DNA of 55,135 nucleotides from a bacterium (GTDB taxonomy: Bacteria > Vulcanimicrobiota > Xenobia > Xenobiales > JADMJV01), in assembly GCA_018266105.1 (NCBI GenBank), contig JAFEBA010000090.1, positions 1 to 55,135 of the forward strand. Direction: 5' to 3'. This document shows positions 15,715 through 24,020 of the stretch, one piece after another. Position 1 is the first letter of the stretch, and each line of letters opens with the position of its first letter. Below the pieces are notes generated by a model. That model ran no database searches. It was not told the origin of the DNA and was given only the letters and a program-made list of their open reading frames with translations. Position numbers and translations under genes: made by a program.

Positions 15715-16374
15715 CTCGGGGCGATGCCAGTAGGTCACTTTGCTCGGGTCCATGTCGCGTTCAGTAACCCATTGCTGCCCGGCGACAGGTTGACGCGTCA
15801 CCGGATCCTGGTTGTTTGAGCCGATCGACCTGGTTCCGCCGGCCTCGCTGACCAACTCAACGTGGCGGTGAGTGTTGTAGAAGGCAACATCCCCAGGCTT
15901 GGTGTCGCCGGCCTCGACCTTGCTCCAACCCTCTTTTTGCAACTGCTCGCGCAGCTTGTCAACATTGACCTGCTTGCCTTTGAGCAGGCCGTTGTTCATT
16001 AAGTTGGCGCTGACAAAGTCCGCGCAGTTATTGGTTTTGCCACCGGCGGCCTGGAAGTTGTCCAGCTGGCCTTTGAGGGTTTGAGATTTTTGGTCCAGAA
16101 ATTTGCGGGCGTCGTCTACGGCCGCCTGGCCCGGATCAACTTTGCCCGCCTGCTTGGCCGCATCCACTGATTGGGCGCCAAAGTTTTGGGCCAGGCCGGT
16201 GGCCATGCTCTGAGCTCCTGGCGAAGCCTCGGCTTCTTTCTTCACCTCCGCCTTATCGGCCGGCTTCTGAACCTTGGGGGCGGGCTGAGTGGCGGGAGCC
16301 GGCTTGGGTGGGGCCGCCTTTTTAGTCGGAGTGGCCGAGTGTTTGCCGCTGGTGTGTTTGGAGATCGTTCCCAT
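15697..16374 (-). CDS. NlpC/P60- or CHAP-like cysteine peptidase domain protein
   Basis: A 225-residue protein from ATG 16374. Residues 1-65 are a Lys/Pro/Ala-rich linker; the C-terminal 120 residues have the order expected of CHAP-type cysteine amidases: NNCADFVSANL (candidate nucleophile Cys), GDVAFYNTHRHVELV (candidate catalytic His in H-x-E-x-V), then SIGSNN. Such enzymes cleave peptidoglycan peptide stems. There is no signal peptide, as in the neighbouring peptidoglycan-binding protein. A longer start at 16437 exists but adds unlikely sequence. Confidence 0.72.
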   Translation of the reverse strand: MGTISKHTSGKHSATPTKKAAPPKPAPATQPAPKVQKPADKAEVKKEAEASPGAQSMATGLAQNFGAQSVDAAKQAGKVDPGQAAVDDARKFLDQKSQTLKGQLDNFQAAGGKTNNCADFVSANLMNNGLLKGKQVNVDKLREQLQKEGWSKVEAGDTKPGDVAFYNTHRHVELVSEAGGTRSIGSNNQDPVTRQPVAGQQWVTERDMDPSKVTYWHRPELNGKP

Positions 16375-16436
16375 AGCTTCAGGATACGCCTTGGGCTCGG
16401 CCAGATTCCTGGCCAGATGTGAATAAGCTGTTTCCA

Positions 16437-16922
16437 ATGTTGGTAAGATGTGAACTTGCTTCGATGTGGTTATCTATTGTCGCTTATATGATTCGAGCTG
16501 GAGTCACTCTTGGACTGATCGAAACTGAGCCAGAAACGGCCCAGAGGCGCGCCTATATTCGTGCTCACGATGCGCTCCACTGGCTGCGCAGCCTGCTTTG
16601 GGACAGTCAACTCCAGCAGGTGGATGAGCATCAGTGTCGTTTTCTCAAAAGCGCTCAGGTTCATACCATCTCTTTTGAAGAGGGGAGACTCTTCCTGGAT
16701 CGCCCCCGAGCGCGCCAGAAGCAGCCCATCCCTCTGGTTTTTGATCCTCTGCTGGTAGACGAGGTCGAACTGGGCCCGGACGGCTCGGTTCGCTTTGCTT
16801 ATAGCTCTGGTAGGCTGCATATTGAAGTGCAGGCGGGAGACGATTCTCTAGGGGTGCTGGGAGTTTCACGTCTGGCGGTCGACTACATGTTACATTTTGA
16901 CGCTGGCTTGACGAGTCTGTAA
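16437..16922 (+). CDS. hypothetical protein, about 160 residues
   Basis: An open frame with a hydrophobic N-terminal part (LASMWLSIVAYMIRAGVTLGL) followed by a charged region and a beta-rich C-terminal part (VDEVELGPDGSVRFAYSSGRLHIEV). Starts at GTG 16419, ATG 16437, 16464 and 16488 are all possible and none has a clear ribosome site. It is followed by 74 bases with a small CATACT/AGTATG palindrome. I recognise no family. Confidence 0.5.
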   Translation: MLVRCELASMWLSIVAYMIRAGVTLGLIETEPETAQRRAYIRAHDALHWLRSLLWDSQLQQVDEHQCRFLKSAQVHTISFEEGRLFLDRPRARQKQPIPLVFDPLLVDEVELGPDGSVRFAYSSGRLHIEVQAGDDSLGVLGVSRLAVDYMLHFDAGLTSL

Positions 16923-16996
16923 CAGATCTGAAAACCCTTGGTGGGCTCCATACTTTAGTATGAAGAAAAGACTGCCGAAGGGATTCATAAATCCAG

Positions 16997-18001
16997 GTGG
17001 ACAGCCAGGCTTTGCGACAAAACGTTCATCAGCAACAGAGTGAGCAACCCGAACGCCGTGCCCGGCTGCGGGCGGTTCCAGACCTTGATCACGCCGTTCT
17101 GGCTATGCCCGAGGCCGGAATTCATAGCATTCTGGATGTGATCAACGGAGCTAGCCGACGTATTTACGTCAAGATGTTCAAGTTGACGTCCACCCGCATT
17201 CAGCAGGCCCTGGTGGTGGCTGCTCACCGTGGGGTTGACGTCCGGGTGATGTTGAATCCCAGTCGCTCCGACGGCTCGCGCGCCAATGATGACGCCGCCC
17301 AGGCTTTGCGCCAGGGCGGTGTGGCGGTGGAATGGACCAATCCCCAGTTTTATGTGACCCACGAGAAGTCCATGGTGGCCGATGACCTGGCCTTCATCTG
17401 CACCTTTAACTTCGCTGACAAGTACTTCAAGAAGACCCGTGGTTATGCTGTGGTGACACGAAATTCCGAGGAAGTGGCTGAGGTCGTTGAGGGCTTCGAG
17501 GCAGACTGGCAGCGACGCGCCTTCGTTCCCGGTCGGCTGGTCTGGAGCCAGGCCCATGAAGGCAACGCTCGAGCCAAACTCGAGGAGCTTTTGGATGGAG
17601 CTCAGTCAGAAATTTTGATTCAAAACCCTAAGCTGGTTGACCAGCAGATCCTGGACCGCCTGCTGGACGCGCTCTCGCGCGGGGTGCGCATTTGTTTCTT
17701 GAGCAGTGGACTGAAGGGCCTCTCGGATTGGGACGTGGCTGAGAATTCAGCCAGCTTGCGCCAGTTGCTGCAGGGTGGCGCGGAAGTACGCGAAATCAAA
17801 AAGCCGGCCATGCACGCGAAGCTTGTCCTGGTCGATGGTGTCAACGCCCTGGTTGGATCGATGAATCTCGATCGCAGTTGCTTCGAACTGCGTCGTGAAT
17901 TGGGCGTCCTGGTCAGTCATCCCCAGCCACTGGCTCAGCTTCGTCAAACTTTCGAACAAGACTGGGCCGTGTCACTTCCCTCTCATCTGTCGCTTGTCTG
18001 A
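16997..18001 (+). CDS. phospholipase D-like (HKD) protein
   Basis: A 334-residue protein with both HKD motifs: THEKSMVADD followed by CTFNF, and MHAKLVLVDG followed by GSMNLD, each fitting H-x-K-x4-D. Two HKD copies form one active site in phospholipase D, cardiolipin synthase and some nucleases. There are no transmembrane helices or signal peptide, so a cytoplasmic phosphodiesterase is likely; the substrate (lipid or nucleic acid) cannot be read. The start is GTG 16997; ATG 17105 is a shorter option. It overlaps the chromate transporter gene by 8 bases. Confidence 0.85.
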   Translation: MDSQALRQNVHQQQSEQPERRARLRAVPDLDHAVLAMPEAGIHSILDVINGASRRIYVKMFKLTSTRIQQALVVAAHRGVDVRVMLNPSRSDGSRANDDAAQALRQGGVAVEWTNPQFYVTHEKSMVADDLAFICTFNFADKYFKKTRGYAVVTRNSEEVAEVVEGFEADWQRRAFVPGRLVWSQAHEGNARAKLEELLDGAQSEILIQNPKLVDQQILDRLLDALSRGVRICFLSSGLKGLSDWDVAENSASLRQLLQGGAEVREIKKPAMHAKLVLVDGVNALVGSMNLDRSCFELRRELGVLVSHPQPLAQLRQTFEQDWAVSLPSHLSLV

Positions 18002-18539
18002 TCGTCCCTCTCTGGGCGCGATCTTTACGGCCTTCACGCGGATTTCTTTGCTCAGTGTGGGTGGAGCCACCATGGCCTGGATCCGGGAGGAGACAGTCAA
18101 GAAGCGCGACTGGTTAAGCGAGGACGAGTTTGCCCAGGCGGTCGCCGTCTGTCAGTTGTTGCCCGGTGCCAACACCCTGAACATGGCTGTCTTTCTCGGT
18201 TCGGAGATGCGTGGCTGGGCGGGCGCGCTGGCCGCCCTGCTTGGACTTGTCACCCTGCCTTTCTTCATCGTGTTGGGCCTGGGTCTGGCCTATGGTCGTC
18301 TGGAGCAGGGGCCACTCATCCGCGCGAGCTTTGGTGGGTTGGGCGCTGGGGCGGCGGGGGTGGCCTTGGGAACGGCGTTACAGATGGGACAGAAGCATCT
18401 GCGCGATGCCTGGCTGGTTTTTCTGGCTGCCCTGGTGTTTGCGGCTTTGGCCGGGTTGCGGCTGCATATGCTGGCGGTGGTTACGCTGGTGCTGGGGCTC
18501 TCCTTGATTTTTGATCGCGGGCGAGCTTCCAAGCCGTGA
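17994..18539 (+). CDS. chrA: chromate transporter, N-half subunit (CHR family)
   Basis: A 181-residue protein from TTG 17994, overlapping the upstream stop. CHR signature: FTRISLLSVGGATMAWIREE near the start, then QAVAVCQLLPGANTLNMAVFLG. Four to five helices follow. It is a short-chain CHR protein; two such halves make the functional transporter. These proteins export chromate, or in other cases act on unknown anions. It is coupled to the second half by a GTGA overlap. Confidence 0.88.
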   Translation: MSDRPSLGAIFTAFTRISLLSVGGATMAWIREETVKKRDWLSEDEFAQAVAVCQLLPGANTLNMAVFLGSEMRGWAGALAALLGLVTLPFFIVLGLGLAYGRLEQGPLIRASFGGLGAGAAGVALGTALQMGQKHLRDAWLVFLAALVFAALAGLRLHMLAVVTLVLGLSLIFDRGRASKP

Positions 18540-19054
18540 TTTGGAAGGTTTTGCTGGTTTTCGCCGCACTTTCGTTGCTGGCGTTGGGTGGCGGCTCGGC
18601 CATCATTCCGGAACTCCAGCGCCAGGCGGTGATTGAACAGCACTGGCTGAGCAACAGTCAGTTTGTGGACTTTTATGCGCTCACCCAGGTTACACCCGGG
18701 CCGAGCATGATGGTGGTGGCTCTGGTCGGCTACCAGGCCGCCGGGGTGGCGGGCGCCCTGGCGGCCATGCTGGGAATGTTTGGGCCCAGCAGCCTGCTCG
18801 TTCTGAACGTGAGACACACCTGGAATCGTTTGCGCAACTCCCGTTGGCGACGCATGTTGGAGCGTACCACCCGTCCTTTCGCTGTGGGTACCATGCTGGC
18901 TTCGGCCACGCTGGTGGCCAGTTCTACCAATCAGCACGCGGCGCAGTGGCTGATCACACTGGTCGCGGCTGGTCTGGTGGGAAGTAAACGGCTGGGCATC
19001 TTGCCTACTATGGTATTGTCAGGGCTGGCCGGATGGCTCTCGGGGGTTCTATAG
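18536..19054 (+). CDS. chrA: chromate transporter, C-half subunit (CHR family)
   Basis: A 172-residue protein from GTG 18536 (GTGA overlap with the first half). The CHR motif recurs: LALGGGSAIIPELQRQAV, then DFYALTQVTPGPSMMVVALVGYQAAG. Five or so helices. Together with the preceding gene it makes the usual antiparallel short-chain pair. The pair is followed 8 bases later by the RNA methyltransferase gene, so all may share an mRNA with the phospholipase D gene. Confidence 0.88.
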   Translation: MIWKVLLVFAALSLLALGGGSAIIPELQRQAVIEQHWLSNSQFVDFYALTQVTPGPSMMVVALVGYQAAGVAGALAAMLGMFGPSSLLVLNVRHTWNRLRNSRWRRMLERTTRPFAVGTMLASATLVASSTNQHAAQWLITLVAAGLVGSKRLGILPTMVLSGLAGWLSGVL

Positions 19055-19062
19055 GAGGATTG

Positions 19063-20199
19063 ATGTTTGATTTTGACGCCACTTGCGCCTTTGGCCTGGA
19101 AGCCGTGCTGGCTCGCGAGCTCAAGGCACTTGACCTGCAAGATGTGCGCAGTGACAACGGGCATGTCTTCTTTCGCGGTGACTTTCTGGCCATGGCTCGA
19201 GCCAATTTATGGGCTCGCACGGCTGATCGGGTTTGGCTACGTCTGGGCCATTTCCCGGCAACCACCTTCGAGCAGGTTTTTCAAGGGGTGAAGTCCTTGC
19301 CCTGGGCCGAGTTGATGCCCAGGGATGCCGAGTTTCCTGTGGAGGGACTGAGTCACGGCTCCCAGTTGAGCAGCGTGCCGGCCCTGCAGTCGGTCACCAA
19401 GAAAGCGATTGTGGAAGCCCTGGCCGGCAAGTATGGAGCGCAGACCTTTCCCGAGAGCGGTGCTCGATTTCCGATTCGAATCGCCCTGGCCAAGGACCAG
19501 GCCAGCCTCAGTCTGGATACCAGTGGGATCGGACTGCACAAGCGTGGCTATCGGTTGCTCACGACCGAGGCCCCGATACGCGAGACCCTGGCGGCCGGAA
19601 TGATGCTGCTGAGCTACTGGGAGCCGGGTCGTCTGCTGGTCGATCCGTTCTGCGGCAGCGGCACAATTCTGATGGAAGCGGCCATGATCGGCCTGAAACG
19701 GGCGCCTGGCTGGCGCCGCGAATTCGCCGCCGAGGCCTGGCCCTCGGTAGGAGCGGAGGTTTGGCGTGAAGCGCGCGAGGAGGTCGAGCAACTCTTCGAC
19801 CGAAGCAGCAAACTCCGAATTTCGGGATCAGACGGTGACGATCAGGTGATTCGTCTGGCCAACCAGAATCTGGCTCGGGCGGGCCTGGAGGATCGCGGAG
19901 TTACGTTTCGTTGCCGTTCCTTGAGCGGGCTCGCCACCCAAACCGATTACGGCGTGCTGGTCACCAATCCGCCGTACGGGGAAAGACTCTCCGATCGCCA
20001 GCAAGTGGAAGGCCTTTACGGGGAGTTCGGCCGCATCGTGTCCCCCTGGCTGAAGACCTGGTCTGCCTACATTATCACCAATCATCCCGAATTCGTCCGC
20101 TGCTTTGGCGTTGCTCCGGATAAGCGTCGCAAGCTTTACAACGGAATGATTGAGTGCACCATGTATCAGTATCTTGGACCCCGACCACCCCGCCAATAG
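19063..20199 (+). CDS. THUMP-domain SAM-dependent RNA guanine-N2 methyltransferase (RlmL/YpsC family)
   Basis: A 378-residue protein from ATG 19063; AGGAGG at 19052-19057 fixes this start. Residues 1-60 (FDFDATCAFGLEAVLARELK, VFFRGD) are the ferredoxin-like part of this family and 60-150 the THUMP RNA-binding domain. The methyltransferase domain follows: VDPFCGSGTILMEAA (SAM binding) and VTNPPYGERL (catalytic N-P-P-Y). COG0116 enzymes make m2G in 23S rRNA (m2G2445 in E. coli) on the large-subunit precursor. The length equals the single-domain YpsC type, without the C-terminal RlmK half. Confidence 0.92.
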   Translation: MFDFDATCAFGLEAVLARELKALDLQDVRSDNGHVFFRGDFLAMARANLWARTADRVWLRLGHFPATTFEQVFQGVKSLPWAELMPRDAEFPVEGLSHGSQLSSVPALQSVTKKAIVEALAGKYGAQTFPESGARFPIRIALAKDQASLSLDTSGIGLHKRGYRLLTTEAPIRETLAAGMMLLSYWEPGRLLVDPFCGSGTILMEAAMIGLKRAPGWRREFAAEAWPSVGAEVWREAREEVEQLFDRSSKLRISGSDGDDQVIRLANQNLARAGLEDRGVTFRCRSLSGLATQTDYGVLVTNPPYGERLSDRQQVEGLYGEFGRIVSPWLKTWSAYIITNHPEFVRCFGVAPDKRRKLYNGMIECTMYQYLGPRPPRQ

Positions 20200-20267
20200 G
20201 GTAAACCCTACTGGTCGAACGGGGTCGTGTGACGTATGCTCGAAGGGATTATACCTATTCATTAAGC

Positions 20268-20281
20268 GGAATTGTAATTCC
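20268..20281. promoter_or_regulatory. palindrome upstream of the signalling operon
   Basis: GGAATT-GT-AATTCC is a perfect 14-base inverted repeat inside an AT-rich stretch (20230-20350) in an otherwise GC-rich region. It lies about 100 bases before the likely start of the kinase-like gene, a position typical of an operator. No matching copy was noticed elsewhere in the window. Confidence 0.35.
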
Positions 20282-20378
20282 AAAAAGAGCGGAGCATTGT
20301 AGGATTGACCGGTCAAACGTTGGCAGGTTTAGCCTTTTCTCAAAGGGAAAATGCCGGAAAAGAATCCAGAGCGAGGAA

Positions 20379-21080
20379 GTGACTGGTCTGTTCGAGGTCC
20401 CTATTCCAACGCTTGAGCCCGAAGAAGATGTGCAGTTGTTTGGGTACGCTCTCTCTCGTGATTTGAAGGTTTCTCTCCGGTCTATTTTAGGTTTTGGTCA
20501 GCATCTGGCGGAAGGCAGAGCAGCTACCCCCGAGTGCGGGCAGTATCCGATGAAAATCTGCGAGTCGGCCCAATGGTTAGAGCGGCAGATGGACGCGTTG
20601 GCAAACTACGCCCGCTTCTGTTCCAGGAGAGTCGAGCTTGGAACCGTTGAGTTGTCTCCCTTGATGCGGGGCGTGAGTTTGCAACAGCTCGAAAAGTCAG
20701 GCTGGCCCGAGGATTGTGTTGAGTTTGTGGGAGCGTTTCCGACGGCCCGGGCTGACCGGGCTGTCCTGAAGATCGTCTTTGCTGAGCTATTTGAAAATGC
20801 TCTGCGGTTTTGTGCTCCAGGCCAGCGGCCCCAGATTTCGGTTCGTGCAGAAGTTTGCGAAGGGCGGGTGGAGATCACGATTCGGGACCGAGGCATCGGA
20901 ATACCGGAGCATTGCCTACCTCTGTTGGGTAATCCGTTCCAGAAGTTTCACCCTGGACCCGGAGTGGGCCTGGGTTTGACACTGGTCCGGCGGGCCCTGG
21001 CTGCGATTCAGGGCCGCCTGCTCTGTTCCAGTGTCGCTGGCCAGGGGTCGACCTTTCAGGTTTCCTTGGAGGCGGGCTGA
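20379..21080 (+). CDS. histidine kinase-like protein lacking the phospho-accepting His
   Basis: About 233 residues. The dimerisation helix reads YALSRDLKVSLRSILGF where phytochrome/PAS-type kinases have the S-H-D-L-x-x-P-L-R pattern: the histidine is Arg (CGT at 20457-20459). The ATPase domain is intact: ELFENALRF (N box), DRGIGIP (G1), GVGLGLTLVRRAL (G2). It can probably bind ATP but not autophosphorylate at the usual place, so it may act as a regulator or partner of the hybrid kinase encoded 2 bases downstream. GTG 20379 is chosen; the frame is open to GTG 20229, but the extra 50 residues fall in AT-rich, palindrome-bearing sequence and look non-coding. Confidence 0.72.
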   Translation: MTGLFEVPIPTLEPEEDVQLFGYALSRDLKVSLRSILGFGQHLAEGRAATPECGQYPMKICESAQWLERQMDALANYARFCSRRVELGTVELSPLMRGVSLQQLEKSGWPEDCVEFVGAFPTARADRAVLKIVFAELFENALRFCAPGQRPQISVRAEVCEGRVEITIRDRGIGIPEHCLPLLGNPFQKFHPGPGVGLGLTLVRRALAAIQGRLLCSSVAGQGSTFQVSLEAG

Positions 21081-21082
21081 TC

Positions 21083-22888
21083 ATGGTTCCAACCACCACG
21101 CGACTATTGTATGTGGATGACGCCGAACTCGATCGGGAGTTGGTGCGACTGGCTCTTCGGGAAGCGCCTCAGTCTTACGAGTTGATCGAGGCGGAGAACC
21201 GCGAAGATTTTGTGGGCAAACTGGCCGGGCAGGAATTCAGCCTGGTCATCACTGACCTCAATATTCTCGGTTTCTCCGGGTTGGATGTTTTGAAGATGGT
21301 CAGGCGTCAGCATCCGGAGATGCCGGTCGTTATTCTGACCGGCACGGGCACCGAAGAAATGGCGGTTCAGGCGATGAAGCTGGGCGCCACCGACTACGTC
21401 ATCAAAACCGCCAGTCACATGCGTCGCTTGCCGCACACAATCGATAATATCTTGCAAAGCGAGCGATTGCGGCGTGGTCAGCTCGAAGCCCAGCAGCGCC
21501 TCACTCAGGTGGTTGAAGCCATCGACGATTGTTATTGGGTCTATGACCCTCAAAAGCGTCAGCTGGTTTACGTCAGCCCCGCCTTTGAGCGGATCTTGGG
21601 GCATCCCGTGGCGGAGGCCTATCAGGACCCTCAGGCCCTGTGGCTGGCGCTGAAGCCCGAGGACCGCTCGCGTTTGCGTCAGCATTTTGAGAATACCCCT
21701 CCAGGTGAGGTGGAGTTGACCTGGCCCCGGCCAGACGGTCGCTCCTGTGTCGTTCGCATCCGCGGTCGCCGAACCGATCAGGGATTGGTGGGAATTCTGC
21801 AGGATGTCACCCAGCTACGGGAGGCTCAGGATTCTCTGGCCCATTCTCAGAAGATGGAAGCGCTGGGTCGCCTGGCCGGGGGGGTCGCGCACGACCTGAA
21901 TAACCTGTTGACAGTGATGCTGGGCTATGGCTTGAGTCTGCGCGAGCAGCTGTCGGAGAATGAAGATTTGAACGAGATTCTGCAGGCCGTGGACCGCGCC
22001 AGCCGGCTGACAGGGCAGTTGCTGACACTCAGTCGACGCCAGTTGAGGGAGCCGCGGCTGCTGAATCTGAACGAAGTTGTGCGCGATATGCAAGGCATGT
22101 TCCGCCGCTTGATTCCTGCCGATATCGAGCTGGAGCTCGACCTGGCCGAGCCACTTCCTCCGGTCGAGCTGGATCAGAGCCAGTGGGAGCAGGTCGTGCT
22201 TAATCTGGTGGTCAACGCCCGCGAAGCTCAGCCGAAGGGAGGGTTCATCCGGATCTGCACCCGGGTAGACGGTGATTGGGTGCGATTTGAGGTGAAGGAC
22301 CGTGGGCCCGGCCTCGACCCGGCTTTCTATGCTAAAGTGTTTGAGCCGTTCTATACGACCAAGGGTAAGCAAGGCACCGGCCTGGGTTTGTCCACCGTCT
22401 ATGGGATCGTCGCTCAAAGCGGTGGTCGGGTCTGGGTGGAAAGCCCGGCTCGGGAAGGTAGCACTTTTATTGTGACATTTCCGGTTTCCAGTCAGAGAGA
22501 GACCGCCCTTGAAGTGGTGACTCCCGAACCCGCGCCGCCGCCGAGCAAGAAGCCACTGGTGCTGGTGGTTGAAGACAACGACTCGATTCGCCGCCTGGTC
22601 GTAACTCTGCTGCGGCGTGAAGGCTATGAGGTGGTCGAGGCGGGCAGCGGTGAGCAGGCCATGGAGGCTCCGGCCGGGGTTGAGTTACTGGTGACCGACT
22701 TTGCCATGCCGGGAATGACCGGGGTGGAGCTGGCCGAGAAGCTTCAGCCGGCCAAAGTGCTGTTTACTTCAGGTTGCAGTCTTTCCGAGTTGGAGCAGCG
22801 CGGGTTCCAGGCCGAAACCGCGAGCTTCCTACCCAAGCCATTCAGTCCCCTACAACTGCGTGAGAAGGTTCATTCTCTGCTGGATTGA
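21083..22888 (+). CDS. hybrid sensor histidine kinase (receiver-PAS-kinase-receiver)
   Basis: A 601-residue soluble protein. Order: receiver 1 (residues 6-125; LLYVDDAELD, phospho-Asp in VITDLNILG, Lys in DYVIKT), PAS (about 140-245), DHp with AHDLNNLLTVMLGY (phospho-His), ATPase (VVNAREAQP, DRGPGLD, GTGLGLSTVYGIV) and receiver 2 (about 490-601; VVEDNDSIRR, VTDFAMPGMTG, LPKPF). HDLNN and the layout fit NtrB-like hybrid kinases. No transmembrane helix, so it senses a cytoplasmic signal or is driven by receiver 1. It starts 2 bases after the kinase-like gene, hence one operon. Confidence 0.93.
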   Translation: MVPTTTRLLYVDDAELDRELVRLALREAPQSYELIEAENREDFVGKLAGQEFSLVITDLNILGFSGLDVLKMVRRQHPEMPVVILTGTGTEEMAVQAMKLGATDYVIKTASHMRRLPHTIDNILQSERLRRGQLEAQQRLTQVVEAIDDCYWVYDPQKRQLVYVSPAFERILGHPVAEAYQDPQALWLALKPEDRSRLRQHFENTPPGEVELTWPRPDGRSCVVRIRGRRTDQGLVGILQDVTQLREAQDSLAHSQKMEALGRLAGGVAHDLNNLLTVMLGYGLSLREQLSENEDLNEILQAVDRASRLTGQLLTLSRRQLREPRLLNLNEVVRDMQGMFRRLIPADIELELDLAEPLPPVELDQSQWEQVVLNLVVNAREAQPKGGFIRICTRVDGDWVRFEVKDRGPGLDPAFYAKVFEPFYTTKGKQGTGLGLSTVYGIVAQSGGRVWVESPAREGSTFIVTFPVSSQRETALEVVTPEPAPPPSKKPLVLVVEDNDSIRRLVVTLLRREGYEVVEAGSGEQAMEAPAGVELLVTDFAMPGMTGVELAEKLQPAKVLFTSGCSLSELEQRGFQAETASFLPKPFSPLQLREKVHSLLD

Positions 22889-22898
22889 ACGGCCCCAC

Positions 22899-23918
22899 AT
22901 GAACCTGCGTGGAATCGCGCTCCGGCTCGGATTGGTGGCCGTCGGCCTGGGTGCTGGAGCTCTGACTTTGGAAATCGGCCTGCGTTGCAAGGTGGCCTTT
23001 GACAATTATCGTGTCCGTCAGGCGGGCTACGTCACCCCTAAGGGGCCCGTGGCCGCCGGCCAGATGGTCAAATTCAATGAGAATCCCCGGTTGATCTACG
23101 ACTTGCGCCCCAACATCGACGTGGAGTTCATGTCTGTCAATGTGAAAACCAATGCAGAGGGCTTCCGGGATGTGGATCACCCGCTGGAGCGTCCGCCGGG
23201 AATCCGCCACCGGGCCGTCTGTTTGGGAGATTCCTACATGTTCGGCTGGGGCGTCAACTTTGAGCAGGGTTATGTGCGCGTGGCCGCCGATCAGATGAAG
23301 GACTGGGAGTTCATCAATCTGGGGCGCCCGGGTTACAACGCTGCTCAGGAGATCGAGTGTTTCCGGGTCTACGGTCTGAAGTACAAGCCCGATGTCGTGA
23401 TTATCAACTACATCGGCAATGACACCCAGCTGCCTTTCTACATCCAGCGCACTCCTGATGACATGTCGGCCTCTTTTCTGATGGACTGGATCTGCGGCCA
23501 GTTGAGTCGCGACGGGCTGCAGATGGCTCCCACCATCTTCCTGGATAAAGAGAAGAAGCAGTTCAAGTATGAGGATGACCCGGCCCGTGTGCCGGCCAAG
23601 TACAAGGACCTGGTGGGCTGGTCGGCGGTCGAACGTTCTTACAGAGAGTTGGGTGAGATGGCCAGAGAGAATCACTTCAAGGTGGTTTTGCTTTGCTTTC
23701 CACATCGTGATGATCGGGTTATTCCTTTTGCAAAAGCCGACGGTTATGAGATCTGCGACTTTACTCCCAAGCTGGTGGAAGTGATGAAGGCCAACAATAT
23801 CGCTGAGTATCAGGACTCCGACCTTTGTCTGCCTAAGCCAGACACTCATCCCGCCCCCAAGCTGCATAAGCTGGGCGGCGACTTTTTGGCCGAGTATCTG
23901 CGCAAAAGCTTCCCCTGA
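22899..23918 (+). CDS. SGNH/GDSL-family hydrolase, membrane anchored
   Basis: A 339-residue protein from ATG 22899, chosen because a hydrophobic anchor follows (RLGLVAVGLGAGALTLEIGL). SGNH blocks: CLGDSYMFGWG (catalytic Ser), GRPGYNA (Gly), YIGND (Asn) and PDTHPAPKLHKLGG (Asp-x-His). Such proteins are esterases or O-acyl hydrolases/transferases acting on surface polymers; the anchor places the domain outside the cytoplasmic membrane. The start lies 10 bases after the hybrid kinase stop, suggesting co-transcription. Confidence 0.85.
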   Translation: MNLRGIALRLGLVAVGLGAGALTLEIGLRCKVAFDNYRVRQAGYVTPKGPVAAGQMVKFNENPRLIYDLRPNIDVEFMSVNVKTNAEGFRDVDHPLERPPGIRHRAVCLGDSYMFGWGVNFEQGYVRVAADQMKDWEFINLGRPGYNAAQEIECFRVYGLKYKPDVVIINYIGNDTQLPFYIQRTPDDMSASFLMDWICGQLSRDGLQMAPTIFLDKEKKQFKYEDDPARVPAKYKDLVGWSAVERSYRELGEMARENHFKVVLLCFPHRDDRVIPFAKADGYEICDFTPKLVEVMKANNIAEYQDSDLCLPKPDTHPAPKLHKLGGDFLAEYLRKSFP

Positions 23919-24020
23919 TCAGCGGTCTGGTCTGCAAAAACTTTCGCTGCCAGGAAGGGATTTTACTGACCTGCCTCTATCTCCCAGGATTTTCGCCCCC
24001 TGCTGCTAAACCGCTTGTTC

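Noticed and set aside
20229..20378. Upstream extension of the kinase-like protein from GTG 20229
   Set aside because: The added 50 residues are unlike the family, the DNA is AT-rich and holds a palindrome, so it looks intergenic.
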